From Marinimicrobium hydrolyticum (GTDB lineage Bacteria > Pseudomonadota > Gammaproteobacteria > Pseudomonadales > Cellvibrionaceae), in assembly GCF_030848505.1 (NCBI RefSeq), contig NZ_JAVDDU010000003.1, positions 1-64,000 of the forward strand: a DNA stretch of 64,000 nt, read 5' to 3'. The notes under the pieces are model-generated. The model was not told the DNA's origin. It saw only the letters and a list, made by a program, of their open reading frames with translations, and did not search any database. Below, one piece after another: positions 26,012 to 35,987 of the stretch. A program made the position numbers and the translations under genes. The number at the start of each line of letters is the position of its first letter. Positions within the stretch are counted from its first letter, which is position 1.

Positions 26012-26968
26012 ATGTCAGCTCGCACGTGTATCGCCGTGGACTCATCCTGCGATCTCCCAGCCCAGTTCATCAAACAACACAATATTGAAATTCTGCCCAT
26101 TTACATCCGCCATGCCAGCGGTCGGCAAATGGACTATCGCAACACCAAAAGCATGCTGAATTTTTATCAGAATCACAGCAGGCAACAGTTCGGTCTGGCG
26201 CAATCGGAGCCCCTGTCGGTGGACGAAATGACCGGAATCCTCCAGCAGCGACTGCTGCCCAAGTACGATTTAGTGCAAGTGGTGACCGTCAATAGTAAAA
26301 AGAGCGAGCTGTTCAAGCGCGTCTCTGAAGCGGCCATGATTAACGAACCCAAATTCCGGGCTATGGAAAAGGCCGAGCCGGGTCGCCAGCCTTTCCGCAT
26401 CCGCTTGTACGACAGTATGAGCATGTTTACCGGGCACGCACTTCTGGTATACGAACTGGTTAAGCGCATTAAAATACAGCAAATGCCCATTAACCGGTCC
26501 ATTCGCGCCATCGACGCCATGCGGGAGGAGGTTTACGGCTACATCGTTCCCAATGACTTATCCTACATGCGGGATCGTCGTCATCTGCGCAAGGCCGACA
26601 ACAATATCTCCTGGATCAATTTCAAACTGGCCAGCCTGCTTAACTTGCGCCCCATTGTGCAGCTGCACAAAGGCGACACCAAGAAAATAGATACCGGCAA
26701 AGGTTTCTGGGGGGCCGTTGAGAAACTGTTCGAGCACACGCGCCGGCAGATCCAGCAAGGGCTGACCAGTGATGTGATTGCCATGAGCTACGGCGGGGTT
26801 TTGGACGAGATACGGGATGATCCGCGCATGGTGGCCTTCCGGGACTACTGCCGGCAACACAACATCAAAACCATGCTTTCCATGATGAGCATGACCGGAA
26901 CCGTCAACGTCGGCCCACGCGCCTTCACTCTCTCGTTCGCGACCGATAAGGAGTTGGTGACGGCCTAG
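26012..26968 (+). CDS. DegV family protein
   Basis: 318 residues. DegV proteins bind fatty acids and in some bacteria present them to the fatty acid kinase FakA. The N-terminal nucleotide-like fold starts IAVDSSCDLPAQFIKQHNI, matching the DSxxDLP pattern, and a QSEPLSVDEM segment corresponds to the family's SQPS region. The C-terminal domain shows PIVQLHKGDTKKI. No fakA is nearby, so its partner is unknown. It is longer than typical DegV proteins (about 280). The stop codon shares CTAG with the stop of the convergent antiporter gene. Confidence 0.85.
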   Translation: MSARTCIAVDSSCDLPAQFIKQHNIEILPIYIRHASGRQMDYRNTKSMLNFYQNHSRQQFGLAQSEPLSVDEMTGILQQRLLPKYDLVQVVTVNSKKSELFKRVSEAAMINEPKFRAMEKAEPGRQPFRIRLYDSMSMFTGHALLVYELVKRIKIQQMPINRSIRAIDAMREEVYGYIVPNDLSYMRDRRHLRKADNNISWINFKLASLLNLRPIVQLHKGDTKKIDTGKGFWGAVEKLFEHTRRQIQQGLTSDVIAMSYGGVLDEIRDDPRMVAFRDYCRQHNIKTMLSMMSMTGTVNVGPRAFTLSFATDKELVTA

Positions 26969-27924
26969 GGCACCATGGCACCCAGATACACCCCATAAAC
27001 CAGCAACAGACAAATTGCTTCCAGTCGGTTTAGGCGTAAACCGCTGAGCAGAAAGACCATCAATGCCCCGGCCGCGCCGAGCATCACCCACTGATCCAGG
27101 GTGGCTAGGCGGCCGGTGATGGTCAGAGGCTGAACCATAGCGGAGACACCGGCAATGCCCAACAGGTTAAAGATATTACTGCCCAGGACATTGCCCACCG
27201 CCACGTCCGCGTGACGGCGCAGCACAGCAACAACCGCCACTGCCAATTCGGGCAAGGACGTCCCCACCGCCACTACGGTTAACCCGATAATGGCTTCCGG
27301 TACCCCCAGAGCCTCACCCATCCCCACGGCGCCATAGAGAAACATTCGCGCCCCAACCAGAAGGAACACCAGCCCGCCCACTACCCACAGGTTGATCAGC
27401 AATAAAGAGGGTGGCACTTGGATTAACTCATCGGCCCAGGCCTGATGAAGCTCAGCTTCAGGCCCTTCCGGCGCCACCCGCTCGGTGCGATAGGCCCAGA
27501 GCAGGTACGCAAACAAAGCCACCAATAGCATGAGCCCGTCCCGAAAGGACAAGCCGCCGTCGCGGGCAATGAGAACAAACAACAGGGAGGCGCCCAACAT
27601 GGCCAGGCCATCGCGGCGCAGAGAAGCGCGGCTAATGGTCAGGGGAACCAGAACACCGCTGATACCCAGGATCAGTAAGACGTTCGCGATGTTACTGCCC
27701 AGCACATTACCCAGGGCCACGTCCGGTCGGTCGCTGAGCACCGCTTCAAGGGAGACCACCAATTCCGGCGCTGAAGTGCCAAAACCGACGATCACCAGGC
27801 CCGCCACCAGAGGCGATATGCCCAACCGGCGCGCTGCCGCCAAGGCGCCGCGCACCAGGGCTTCCCCACCGATCCCTAACAGACCGAGGCCGAGCAACAA
27901 CCAGAGCAGGAGCAGCATCAGCAC
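26965..27924 (-). CDS. calcium/sodium antiporter (YrbG/CaxA-like)
   Basis: 319 residues, ten hydrophobic segments arranged as two inverted halves. Each half carries the ion-binding alpha repeat: GFGTSAPELVVSLEAV with GNVLGSNIANVLLILG in the first, and VAVGTSLPELAVAVVAV with GNVLGSNIFNLLGIAG in the second. These are the hallmarks of K+-independent Ca2+/Na+ exchangers of the inner membrane. It is convergent with and overlaps the degV stop by four bases. It stands alone, 62 bp downstream of galE. Confidence 0.94.
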   Translation of the reverse strand: MLMLLLLWLLLGLGLLGIGGEALVRGALAAARRLGISPLVAGLVIVGFGTSAPELVVSLEAVLSDRPDVALGNVLGSNIANVLLILGISGVLVPLTISRASLRRDGLAMLGASLLFVLIARDGGLSFRDGLMLLVALFAYLLWAYRTERVAPEGPEAELHQAWADELIQVPPSLLLINLWVVGGLVFLLVGARMFLYGAVGMGEALGVPEAIIGLTVVAVGTSLPELAVAVVAVLRRHADVAVGNVLGSNIFNLLGIAGVSAMVQPLTITGRLATLDQWVMLGAAGALMVFLLSGLRLNRLEAICLLLVYGVYLGAMVP

Positions 27925-27986
27925 ATCCCTTTCGTCAAAGTCCCAGAGTGCAGGTGGTCTCGAACGCTCACTAATCGCAAAGGAAT

Positions 27987-29033
27987 TTAATAACCATCGG
28001 GATTTCGGGACTGCCAGCGCCAGGCGTCTTCAACCATGCGTTCCAGGTTGAACTCCGCGTGCCAACCCAGCTCGCGGCGCGCCAGGTCGGCGTTGGCGAA
28101 ACAACTGGCAATATCACCCGGCCGGCGAGGGGCCACTTTGTAGGGTACACGCCGACCACTGGCCCGTTCAAAAGCCTCGACGACCTGAAGCACGGAGTAA
28201 CCGCGACCAGTCCCGAGATTGTAGGTATAACACCCCTGCTCAGCGCCCAGCAATGCCTGTAGCGAAGCGACATGCCCGCGCGCCAAATCCACCACATGTA
28301 TGTAGTCGCGCACGCCAGTACCGTCCACCGTCGGGTAATCGTCTCCGAAGATGCTCAATTCGGGGAGCTTGCCGATGGCCACCTGGGCAACATAGGGCAA
28401 CAAATTGTTCGGTATGCCCGCCGGGTCCTCCCCAATTTGGCCACTTTCATGCGCGCCAATGGGATTGAAATAACGCAGCAAACTGACCCGCCACTGGCTG
28501 TCCGGCGCGGCCGCGACATCCCGAAGCATCTCCTCAATCATGAGTTTGCTCCGCCCATAAGGATTCGTGGCCGAGGTCGCAAAGGTTTCGTCAATGGGTA
28601 CAGTGATCGGATCGCCGTACACGGTAGCCGAGGAGCTGAAAATCAGCCGCCACACCTGAAACTTGGCCATAACTTCCGTCAGGGTTAAGGTGCTGCCGAC
28701 ATTTTCCCGGTAGTAGGTCAAAGGAATCTGACTCGACTCCCCCACCGCTTTTAATCCTGCAAAGTGCATCACAGCTTCAAAAGTGTGCTTCTCGAACACC
28801 TCTTCAAGACCGGCGCGGTCGTTCAGATCAAGTCGATAAAACACCGGCTCCTTTCCGCTAATTTCGGCGACACGCCGAAGCGCTTCCGGGTTGCTGTTGC
28901 TCAGATTGTCCACGACCACCGGCTGGTAACCGGCCGCCATCAATTCCACGCACACATGACTTCCGATGTAACCGGCGCCACCGGTTACCAGGATTTGGCC
29001 GCGCTCTACTACTTGCTCTGTACTTGAAACCAT
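27987..29033 (-). CDS. galE: UDP-glucose 4-epimerase
   Basis: 348 residues. It interconverts UDP-glucose and UDP-galactose for surface polysaccharides and galactose use. The NAD-binding Rossmann motif GGAGYIGSH is at 18-26. The catalytic set is SSSATVYG (about 133-140) and Y159-x3-K163 (YGRSK). Later signatures include [26 protein letters not shown] and [16 protein letters not shown] start slightly later is possible because the first ten residues are not conserved. No other gal gene is adjacent. Confidence 0.96.
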   Translation of the reverse strand: MVSSTEQVVERGQILVTGGAGYIGSHVCVELMAAGYQPVVVDNLSNSNPEALRRVAEISGKEPVFYRLDLNDRAGLEEVFEKHTFEAVMHFAGLKAVGESSQIPLTYYRENVGSTLTLTEVMAKFQVWRLIFSSSATVYGDPITVPIDETFATSATNPYGRSKLMIEEMLRDVAAAPDSQWRVSLLRYFNPIGAHESGQIGEDPAGIPNNLLPYVAQVAIGKLPELSIFGDDYPTVDGTGVRDYIHVVDLARGHVASLQALLGAEQGCYTYNLGTGRGYSVLQVVEAFERASGRRVPYKVAPRRPGDIASCFANADLARRELGWHAEFNLERMVEDAWRWQSRNPDGY

Positions 29034-29063
29034 AGTTTTCCCAATCCGTTAGTGGCTATTGAT

Positions 29064-29276
29064 GCGGGTTTATCCAGAAACCCGCCCGCTGAATCGTCAG
29101 CGGCATTATCGCACAGTTTTTTTGCCGCCAAGGGCAACACTCCGCATTTTTTCCGGTCCAAAGGTTGAAGCCGGCCAGACGTGGCAAGTTTGGCCTGATT
29201 GTTGCCAGATTTTTTTGGGCGACACACTTGGGGCCTTCCCTGAGCTGGCCAGTGCCGGGACCAGCAATTTTTTTTT
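29064..29276 (+). ncRNA. candidate small RNA or leader with tandem hairpins and two T-run terminators
   Basis: The 376-bp gap between divergent galE and prkA holds hairpins at 29064-29085 (GCGGGTTT/AAACCCGC) and 29087-29102 (CGCTGA/TCAGCG). Two plus-strand intrinsic terminator-like signals follow: TGGCAA with TTGCCA then seven T (29182-29216), and GCTGG with CCAGC then nine T (29244-29276). No ORF is convincing. Rightward terminators with no gene in front suggest a short rightward transcript. I cannot assign a promoter for it, and the A/T tracts could instead be UP-element DNA for galE. Confidence 0.3.
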
Positions 29277-29304
29277 GCTTACGGGTATCGACAAATTAAT
29301 TTGC

Positions 29305-29320
29305 AGCTATGCTTATAAAT
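29305..29320 (+). promoter_or_regulatory. possible -10 element for the prkA operon
   Basis: GCTTATAAAT with TATAAA at 29314-29319 lies about 90 bp before the prkA start, after the last T-run. No clear -35 is present, which would be compatible with a stress sigma (RpoS-like) promoter, as this operon is RpoS-controlled in enterobacteria. Confidence 0.35.
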
Positions 29321-29409
29321 AGGCACTGCGGCTCACAGGCTTGTCTCCAATCGGACAAATATTTACCGTATGACGTAGGCCCAATAAGTTAAGCGTGAGG
29401 AACTGATTG

Positions 29410-31332
29410 ATGACCATTTTCAACCACTACCGTGACCGTTACATTTCCACCCAGCAGGAGGAAATGAGCATCCAGGAATATCTGGATCTCTGTAAAACGG
29501 ACCCCAGCGCTTATGCCACGGCGGCCGAGCGAATGCTGATGGCCATTGGGGAGCCTGAACTAGTGGATACCTCCCGCGACCCCAGGTTGAGCCGTATCTT
29601 CTCCAACAAGATCATTAAACGCTACGAAGCCTTCAGCGAATTCTACGGCATGGAGGAATGTATCGAAAAAATGGTCTCTTTCTTCAAGCATGCCGCTCAG
29701 GGTCTGGAGGAGAAAAAACAAATTTTGTATCTGCTCGGCCCAGTCGGCGGGGGTAAATCCTCCCTGGCGGAAAAGCTCAAAGAGCTGATGCAACAGACGC
29801 CTATTTATTGCCTAAAAGGCTCACCTATTTTTGAATCCCCCCTGGGCCTGTTTAACCCGGACGAAGATGGCGTTATTTTGGAAGAGGATTACGGCATCCC
29901 CCAGCGCTACTTAAAAACCATCATGTCCCCCTGGGCCGTGAAACGACTGCATGAGTACGAAGGCGACATTAGCCAGTTTCGCGTCGTTAAAGTCTACCCT
30001 TCCATACTCGACCAGGTGGCCATTTCCAAAACGGAACCCGGTGATGAGAACAACCAGGATATTTCAGCTTTGGTGGGCAAGGTTGATATCCGAAAACTGG
30101 AAGATTATCCACAAAATGATCCCGACGCCTACAGCTTCTCCGGCGGGCTGAGCCGAGCCAACCAGGGTCTGATGGAATTCGTGGAGATGTTTAAGGCTCC
30201 GATTAAAGTCTTGCACCCACTGTTGACCGCCACTCAGGAAGGTAACTACAACAGTACCGAAGGTTTGGGTGCCATTCCCTTTGACGGCGTTATTCTCGCT
30301 CACTCAAACGAATCGGAGTGGCAGACGTTTAAGAATAACCGCAACAACGAGGCGTTCCTGGACCGGGTCTATATCGTTAAAGTCCCCTACTGCCTGCGAG
30401 TGTCCGAAGAGGTGAAAATCTACGAGAAGCTGCTGGAGAACAGCTCCTTGTCTCAAGCCCAATGCGCGCCGGACACTCTGCGCATGCTGGCCAAGTTCAT
30501 TATTCTTTCGCGCTTGAATGAACCGGAAAATTCCAACATCTATTCCAAAATGCGCATCTATGACGGCGAGAGCCTGAAAGACACAGATCCCAAGGCCAAG
30601 TCCATTCAGGAGTACCGTGATTCGGCGGGCGTCGATGAAGGAATGAGCGGCCTGTCCACGCGCTTTGCCTTCAAAATCTTGTCCAAGGTGTTCAACTTTG
30701 ACGCCACCGAAGTATCTGCCAACCCGGTACACCTGCTGTATGTTCTGGAACAACAAATCGAACAGGAGCAGTTCCCTGCGGAAACGCGCGAACGGTACTT
30801 GAGTTTCATTAAACAGTATCTCGCCCCCCGTTACGTGGATTTCATCGGCAAAGAGATTCAGACAGCGTATCTGGAGTCCTACACCGAGTACGGGCAAAAC
30901 ATTTTCGACCGCTATGTGACCTTTGCTGACTTCTGGATTCAGGACCAGGAATACCGCGACCCGGATACTGGCGAAATACTGGATCGGGAGTCTCTCAACC
31001 AGGAACTGGAAAAGATCGAGAAGCCGGCGGGCATCAGCAACCCCAAAGACTTCCGCAACGAAATCGTCAACTTTGTGCTGCGCGCCCGGGCCAACAACGA
31101 AGGCCGCAACCCAGCCTGGAACAGTTACGAGAAGCTGCGTTCGGTGATTGAGCAGAAGATGTTTTCCAACACCGAAGACCTACTGCCGGTCATTTCCTTC
31201 AACGCCAAAGCGTCGGCAGCGGATCAGAAAAAACATCAGGACTTTGTCGCCCGCATGATTGAGCGCGGCTATACTGAAAAGCAGGTACGTCTGCTCTCCG
31301 AGTGGTATTTGCGGGTGCGCAAGTCGCAATAA
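29410..31332 (+). CDS. prkA: PrkA/YeaG family serine protein kinase
   Basis: 640 residues from the ATG at 29410; a TTG directly before it is less likely, and GTGAGG lies upstream. The N-terminal AAA+ domain has Walker A GPVGGGKS at 110-117 (family form), and the C-terminal third is the kinase-like domain. The family start (NHYRDRYISTQQEEMSIQEYLDLCK, quoted in part as QQEEMSIQEYL) is well conserved. In enterobacteria YeaG helps survival in nitrogen starvation and stationary phase; in Bacillus it acts in sporulation. It heads a three-gene operon with yeaH and spoVR, a conserved trio. Confidence 0.95.
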   Translation: MTIFNHYRDRYISTQQEEMSIQEYLDLCKTDPSAYATAAERMLMAIGEPELVDTSRDPRLSRIFSNKIIKRYEAFSEFYGMEECIEKMVSFFKHAAQGLEEKKQILYLLGPVGGGKSSLAEKLKELMQQTPIYCLKGSPIFESPLGLFNPDEDGVILEEDYGIPQRYLKTIMSPWAVKRLHEYEGDISQFRVVKVYPSILDQVAISKTEPGDENNQDISALVGKVDIRKLEDYPQNDPDAYSFSGGLSRANQGLMEFVEMFKAPIKVLHPLLTATQEGNYNSTEGLGAIPFDGVILAHSNESEWQTFKNNRNNEAFLDRVYIVKVPYCLRVSEEVKIYEKLLENSSLSQAQCAPDTLRMLAKFIILSRLNEPENSNIYSKMRIYDGESLKDTDPKAKSIQEYRDSAGVDEGMSGLSTRFAFKILSKVFNFDATEVSANPVHLLYVLEQQIEQEQFPAETRERYLSFIKQYLAPRYVDFIGKEIQTAYLESYTEYGQNIFDRYVTFADFWIQDQEYRDPDTGEILDRESLNQELEKIEKPAGISNPKDFRNEIVNFVLRARANNEGRNPAWNSYEKLRSVIEQKMFSNTEDLLPVISFNAKASAADQKKHQDFVARMIERGYTEKQVRLLSEWYLRVRKSQ

Positions 31333-31414
31333 CCAGCGGAGGATCGCGGGTACCGCCAGCAGGAACTGATGGATTTTTTCGCCCGAATCAGTATCTGTTT
31401 AGGGGTATGTATTT

Positions 31415-32701
31415 ATGAGTCACATTGTCGACCGACGTCTTAACGCCAAAAACAAAAGTGCTGTTAACCGGCAGCGGTTTCTACACCGCTACCGGGACCA
31501 CATTAAGAAGGCCGTGTCGGATGCCGTGACCCAGCGTTCCATCACCGATATGGAACAAGGCGAGAAAATCAGCATTCCGTCGCGGGATGTGCACGAACCC
31601 GTATTCCAGCATGGCAAAGGCGGGCACAGAGAAAACGTTCTGCCCGGCAATAAAGAGTTTATTGCCGGTGATCGTATTGCGCGCCCACCCGCTGGTGGCG
31701 GAGGCGGTGGGGACGGCGAAGCCAGTGATCAGGGCGAGGGCCAGGACGATTTTGTCTTCCAAATCTCTCAGGCCGAATTTCTCGACTTTATGTTTGACGA
31801 CTTGGAGTTGCCAAACCTGGTCAAACGGCAGCTTAGCGGAAGCACCGAGTTTACCCGACACCGGGCCGGCTATAGCAATCAAGGCAATCCCGGGCAAATG
31901 AATGTGGTTCGCTCTATGCGCTCAGCGCACGCCCGGCGCATTGCATTAACCGCCGGTAAGCGTCGCCGTTTGAAAGCACTGGAGGAGGAGCTTCTTCAAG
32001 AAGAGGCTAAGACGGATATACTGCACAACCCCAATCGAATTACCGAGCTCGAAGCGGAGATCGACGCGCTGCGTGCCAAAATTAAGCGGGTGCCCTGGCT
32101 GGACACCTTCGATCTAAAGTACAACTTGCACGTCAAGCACCCTATCCCCCATAGCAAGGCGGTGATGTTTTGCTTGATGGACGTTTCCGGCTCTATGACC
32201 CAGAGCACGAAGGATATGGCCAAGCGCTTCTTTATCCTTTTGTATCTTTTTCTGCAACGCAACTACGAACACACCGAGGTGGTCTTTATCCGCCACCATA
32301 CCAGCGCCAAAGAAGTGGACGAAGAAGAATTTTTTTACTCCCGTGAAACCGGCGGCACCATAGTTTCCAGCGCCCTGCGCTTAATGCAGGAAATCATTGA
32401 AGCCCGCTATCCTTCTGACCAGTGGAATATTTACGGCGCCCAGGCCTCCGACGGCGACAACTGGAACGAAGACTCCACCATTTGTCATCGCTTGCTGACG
32501 GAATCCATATTGCCGCGGGTACAATATTTTTCGTACATTGAAATCACCCAGCGGGAACACCAGGCACTGTGGAACGAGTACCAATCGGTCAAGGCCCGCT
32601 TTCCAGAGCTGTTCGCCATGCAACAAATTACCGACGCGCGGGATATCTATCCGGTATTTCGCGAGCTGTTCCATAAAGACACCCACAAGCAGGCAGGTTA
32701 A
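31415..32701 (+). CDS. yeaH: YeaH/YhbH family protein (DUF444)
   Basis: 428 residues. The N-terminal part is basic ([17 protein letters not shown]), followed by a Gly-rich linker near 93-100. A coiled-coil-like stretch lies about 184-222. A von Willebrand A-like domain with a MIDAS-type D256-V-S-G-S260 motif ([11 protein letters not shown]) follows. The YTRETGGT-like segment ([14 protein letters not shown]) matches DUF444. It is the conserved companion of PrkA, and its molecular role is unknown. It lies 82 bp after prkA and 3 bp before spoVR. Confidence 0.94.
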   Translation: MSHIVDRRLNAKNKSAVNRQRFLHRYRDHIKKAVSDAVTQRSITDMEQGEKISIPSRDVHEPVFQHGKGGHRENVLPGNKEFIAGDRIARPPAGGGGGGDGEASDQGEGQDDFVFQISQAEFLDFMFDDLELPNLVKRQLSGSTEFTRHRAGYSNQGNPGQMNVVRSMRSAHARRIALTAGKRRRLKALEEELLQEEAKTDILHNPNRITELEAEIDALRAKIKRVPWLDTFDLKYNLHVKHPIPHSKAVMFCLMDVSGSMTQSTKDMAKRFFILLYLFLQRNYEHTEVVFIRHHTSAKEVDEEEFFYSRETGGTIVSSALRLMQEIIEARYPSDQWNIYGAQASDGDNWNEDSTICHRLLTESILPRVQYFSYIEITQREHQALWNEYQSVKARFPELFAMQQITDARDIYPVFRELFHKDTHKQAG

Positions 32702-32704
32702 TTT

Positions 32705-34216
32705 ATGGGCGTGCGCAAACCCATTTCCACCACGTCCGAATGGACGTTTGAATTAATCGAAGAGTACGACCGGGCGGTGGCGGAAATCGCGGCCGAATAC
32801 GGTCTGGATACCTATCCCAATCAGATTGAAATCATCAGTTCCGAGCAAATGATGGACGCCTATGCGGCCTCCGGCATGCCGCTGGGTTACCATCATTGGT
32901 CGTACGGCAAACAGTTCGTGTCCATTGAAAACGCCTACAAGCGTGGCCAGATGGGTCTGGCCTATGAGCTGGTGATCAACTCAAACCCGTGCATCGCTTA
33001 CCTGATGGAAGAAAACACCTTGACCATGCAAGCGCTGGTGATCGCCCACGCCTGCTATGGTCATAACTCGTTCTTCAAAGGCAACTATTTGTTCCGCACT
33101 TGGACCGACGCGGAATCCATTATCGATTACTTTTTGTTTGCCAAAAATTACATCGCCGATTGCGAGGAGCGGTACGGCGTGGGTGCGGTGGAAAAGATTC
33201 TGGACTCCTGCCACGCCCTAATGAACTATGGGGTGGATCGCTATAAGCGGCCATCACCAATCTCCGCTGCAACCGAGCGCTCCCGCCAAAAAGAGCGCGA
33301 AGTGCATTTGCAACAGCAAGTGAACGACCTTTGGCGCACTATCCCAAAAACACCAGAGCAAGAAGCCGAAGCGCTATCCGAGGCATTTCGCTATCCTCCC
33401 GAGCCTCAGGAGAACCTGCTCTACTTTATTGAAAAGAACGCCCCTTTGTTGGAGCCCTGGCAGCGGGAAATTGTCCGCATTGTACGTAAGGTGGCGCAGT
33501 ATTTTTATCCGCAGCGTCAAACCCAGGTAATGAACGAGGGTTGGGCCACCTTCTGGCACTACACACTGCTCAATGACATGTACGATCGGGGCTTGGTCAC
33601 GGAAGGGTTTATTTTGGAATTCCTGCAGTCCCACGCTGGGGTTATTTACCAACCACCCTTCGACCATCCGGGTTACAGCGGCATTAATCCCTACACGCTG
33701 GGCTTTACCATGATGAGGGATATTCGGCGTATTTGCGAAGAGCCCACCGATGAAGACCGGCACTGGTTCCCGGACATCGCCGGCAGCAACTGGGTAGAGA
33801 CGCTGCACTTTGCCATGCGCAACTTCAAAGACGAGAGTTTCATTTTGCAGTTTCTCTCACCGCGGGTGATTCGAGAACTGAAGCTGTTCGCCATCGTCGA
33901 TGACGACCGGGAAGCCCATATTGAAGTGGACGCTATCCACGACGAAGAGGGCTACCGCGCGGTGCGAGAGTCCCTGGCGGAACTGTACAACCTGGGTAGC
34001 CGAGAACCCAACATTCAGGTGTATTCGGTGGATATTCGCGGCGACCGCTCCATTACGCTGCATCATAGCCGTCACGAACGTAAACCACTGGACGAGTCGG
34101 CTCAGGAAGTTCTTCGGCACTTACACCGCTTGTGGGGCTTTGACGTACATCTGAACTCCATGGAAGACGGCCGGATTATGCAGGCATTTCACTGCCCCTC
34201 CAACGGCGAAGCGTGA
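32705..34216 (+). CDS. spoVR: SpoVR family protein (YcgB)
   Basis: 503 residues, the usual length of the Gram-negative SpoVR/YcgB proteins. Recognisable segments: YPNQIEIISSEQMMDAYASxGMP-like start, HWSYGKQF, YELVINSNPCIAYLMEENT, HACYGHNSFFKGNYLF, and NEGWATFWHYTLLND, with His and Glu residues that suggest a metal site. In Bacillus SpoVR is needed for spore cortex; in non-sporulating Gram-negative bacteria it accompanies PrkA and YeaH with unknown function. The 3-bp gap to yeaH implies co-translation. Confidence 0.95.
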   Translation: MGVRKPISTTSEWTFELIEEYDRAVAEIAAEYGLDTYPNQIEIISSEQMMDAYAASGMPLGYHHWSYGKQFVSIENAYKRGQMGLAYELVINSNPCIAYLMEENTLTMQALVIAHACYGHNSFFKGNYLFRTWTDAESIIDYFLFAKNYIADCEERYGVGAVEKILDSCHALMNYGVDRYKRPSPISAATERSRQKEREVHLQQQVNDLWRTIPKTPEQEAEALSEAFRYPPEPQENLLYFIEKNAPLLEPWQREIVRIVRKVAQYFYPQRQTQVMNEGWATFWHYTLLNDMYDRGLVTEGFILEFLQSHAGVIYQPPFDHPGYSGINPYTLGFTMMRDIRRICEEPTDEDRHWFPDIAGSNWVETLHFAMRNFKDESFILQFLSPRVIRELKLFAIVDDDREAHIEVDAIHDEEGYRAVRESLAELYNLGSREPNIQVYSVDIRGDRSITLHHSRHERKPLDESAQEVLRHLHRLWGFDVHLNSMEDGRIMQAFHCPSNGEA

Positions 34217-34237
34217 GTGGGCTCTGAACTAACCGGG

Positions 34238-35443
34238 TTATTGTTGACGCAATACCCGGTTCACCATCAGTGGGCCAATGATCTCGAATATGACCGTTGA
34301 GGCAATAATTACGGTCAACAGCACTGTGGCGTATTCGGGAAATCGGTCGGCAACCAATAACGCCATGCCCATGGCAACACCGGCCTGTGGTGTCAGCGCC
34401 AAGCCCAAATCGCGTGGCAAGGTGACGCCGCGTTTCTGAATTAACCGCACGCCCAACCACCCCCCCAGGTAACGCCCCACCAAACGCAAGACGATATAAG
34501 CCAGGGTCAAACCCAAGGCATCGCCAAGCTCATAAAGATCTATCGCCGCGCCAGAGAGTACAAAGAAAAACACCAAAAACGGCCATTCGATATGTTCAAT
34601 TTCCTTAAAGGAACGCGTGTGGTGGGTAGATAGGTTAACCACCAATACCCCCGCCGTCATACCCGCCAAGAGAGCGGAAACACCCAGCCAGGAAGACAGT
34701 CCGGATAACAAAAGCATCAGCGCGATGGCTTCTACTTGGGTGGGCTCTCCGGGTTTTAGCCGTCCAGTTAGCCATGCGGCGGGAGCGCCTACCAAGCCCC
34801 CAAGCAGCAGCGCTCCGCCTAACTCCCACCCGGAATAAATCAGAGCCGTATGCCCTTCAGCGTTAATCAACCAACCCAGCCACGCCATGGCCAGCCCGAA
34901 AAGGATGATGCCCCAGGCGTCGCACAAAGCAACCGAGCCCATCAACACTTGCGCCCGCAGCCGATCGTCACCGCGCCTGTGGATCATTTCACTCACCACG
35001 GCGGGCCCAGTCGTCACTGAAATCGCCGCTAAGGCAACCACTACCACAAGGGGAAAGCCCAACAGCAACAAGCCCAACGCGAGGGTTCCTCCACACACCA
35101 CCACCGAAGTCAGCGATACCCAACCGATCAAAGGCCCGGTGGATCGTAGGCGCTCAACCGTCAGTTCGCTGCCCAGCAAAAAAGCCACCATCACCAACGC
35201 TAGCTCAATGAGCGGCTCGCTTAACCCGCCCAAGGGATCGTCAGCAGGCATGCCCAACACCAACTGTTGAACAACGGCCACCGCCACTCCGATGAGCACC
35301 AGCAGAGAGATACGCGGTAAGCGTGTGTGGCTGGAGACCGCATCGGCCAGGATGCTCAAGGACAATATGGCGCCCAATAGCACCATATTGGTGGCAGCCG
35401 GCGTCACATCAACGGGAAGCTGGGACAACCACTCAGCACTCAC
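34238..35443 (-). CDS. cation:proton antiporter (CPA family)
   Basis: 401 residues with about 11-12 hydrophobic segments and no cytoplasmic regulatory domain. The Na+/H+ exchanger fold is suggested by LVMVAFLLGSELTVERL (fifth-helix region), TTGPAVVSEMIHRRGDDRLRAQVLMG (quoted in part) with the acidic residue, and FFVLSGAAIDL near the later helices. It most likely exchanges Na+ or K+ for H+ across the inner membrane. The exact cation is not readable. It is convergent with spoVR at a 21-bp distance and stands alone. Confidence 0.85.
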   Translation of the reverse strand: MSAEWLSQLPVDVTPAATNMVLLGAILSLSILADAVSSHTRLPRISLLVLIGVAVAVVQQLVLGMPADDPLGGLSEPLIELALVMVAFLLGSELTVERLRSTGPLIGWVSLTSVVVCGGTLALGLLLLGFPLVVVVALAAISVTTGPAVVSEMIHRRGDDRLRAQVLMGSVALCDAWGIILFGLAMAWLGWLINAEGHTALIYSGWELGGALLLGGLVGAPAAWLTGRLKPGEPTQVEAIALMLLLSGLSSWLGVSALLAGMTAGVLVVNLSTHHTRSFKEIEHIEWPFLVFFFVLSGAAIDLYELGDALGLTLAYIVLRLVGRYLGGWLGVRLIQKRGVTLPRDLGLALTPQAGVAMGMALLVADRFPEYATVLLTVIIASTVIFEIIGPLMVNRVLRQQ

Positions 35444-35504
35444 GAACTTTTACTCCCAGGAAGCGCATAGGAACACTGGATAAAAGATAGAAGGAAGAAA
35501 CACG

Positions 35505-35987
35505 TCAACGCGCAACGTTTAAACCCAGTAAGGTTAAACTTTGTCGTTGGCCGCCCAACTCCGCCACATCAGGCAGCAGCCCCCACTGTGAAAAACCGTA
35601 TTTTTTAAACAGCGCCAGACTGGCGACATTGTCGGAGAGAGCGAAAGCGACCAAACTGTGGATGTGTAACCGCGTGCAACAGCCGATGGCCCCCTGGAGT
35701 AAACACGAGCCAACTCCCCTTCCATGATACTCGGGGGCCACGTACACACTGATCTCGGCAGTGCCGTTATACGCGGGTCGGCTATAAAAGTCTTGAAAAC
35801 TGAGCCAGCCCGAAATGGTGCCCTCTTGCTCCTGAACAAAGATTGGACGGACATCGGAATGGGTTTCAAACCACAGTCGGCGACTCTCGATACTCGCCCG
35901 TTCGGTATCGACCGTTGAACCCTCGGAATCGGTTGCGTTGTAGATGGCAATAATACGGGGAAGATCTTCCGCCGTGGCGCGTCGCAT
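35505..35987 (-). CDS. GNAT family N-acetyltransferase (PAT/Bar-like)
   Basis: 160 residues from the ATG at 35987, preceded by AAGGAG; a GTG one codon upstream is less likely. The start (RRATAEDLPRIIAIYNATDSEGSTVDTE, quoted in part as DLPRIIAIYN) and YSRPAYNGTAEISVYVAPEYHGRGVGSCLLQGAI (acetyl-CoA loop YHGRGVGS) resemble phosphinothricin acetyltransferase-like enzymes. The substrate is probably a small amine or amino acid but is unknown. The start codon overlaps the stop of the relic reading frame upstream (TGATG). Confidence 0.88.
   Translation of the reverse strand: MRRATAEDLPRIIAIYNATDSEGSTVDTERASIESRRLWFETHSDVRPIFVQEQEGTISGWLSFQDFYSRPAYNGTAEISVYVAPEYHGRGVGSCLLQGAIGCCTRLHIHSLVAFALSDNVASLALFKKYGFSQWGLLPDVAELGGQRQSLTLLGLNVAR

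Noticed and set aside
29407-29409. TTG start for prkA
   Set aside because: The ATG directly after it fits the family N-terminus and the GTGAGG spacing better.
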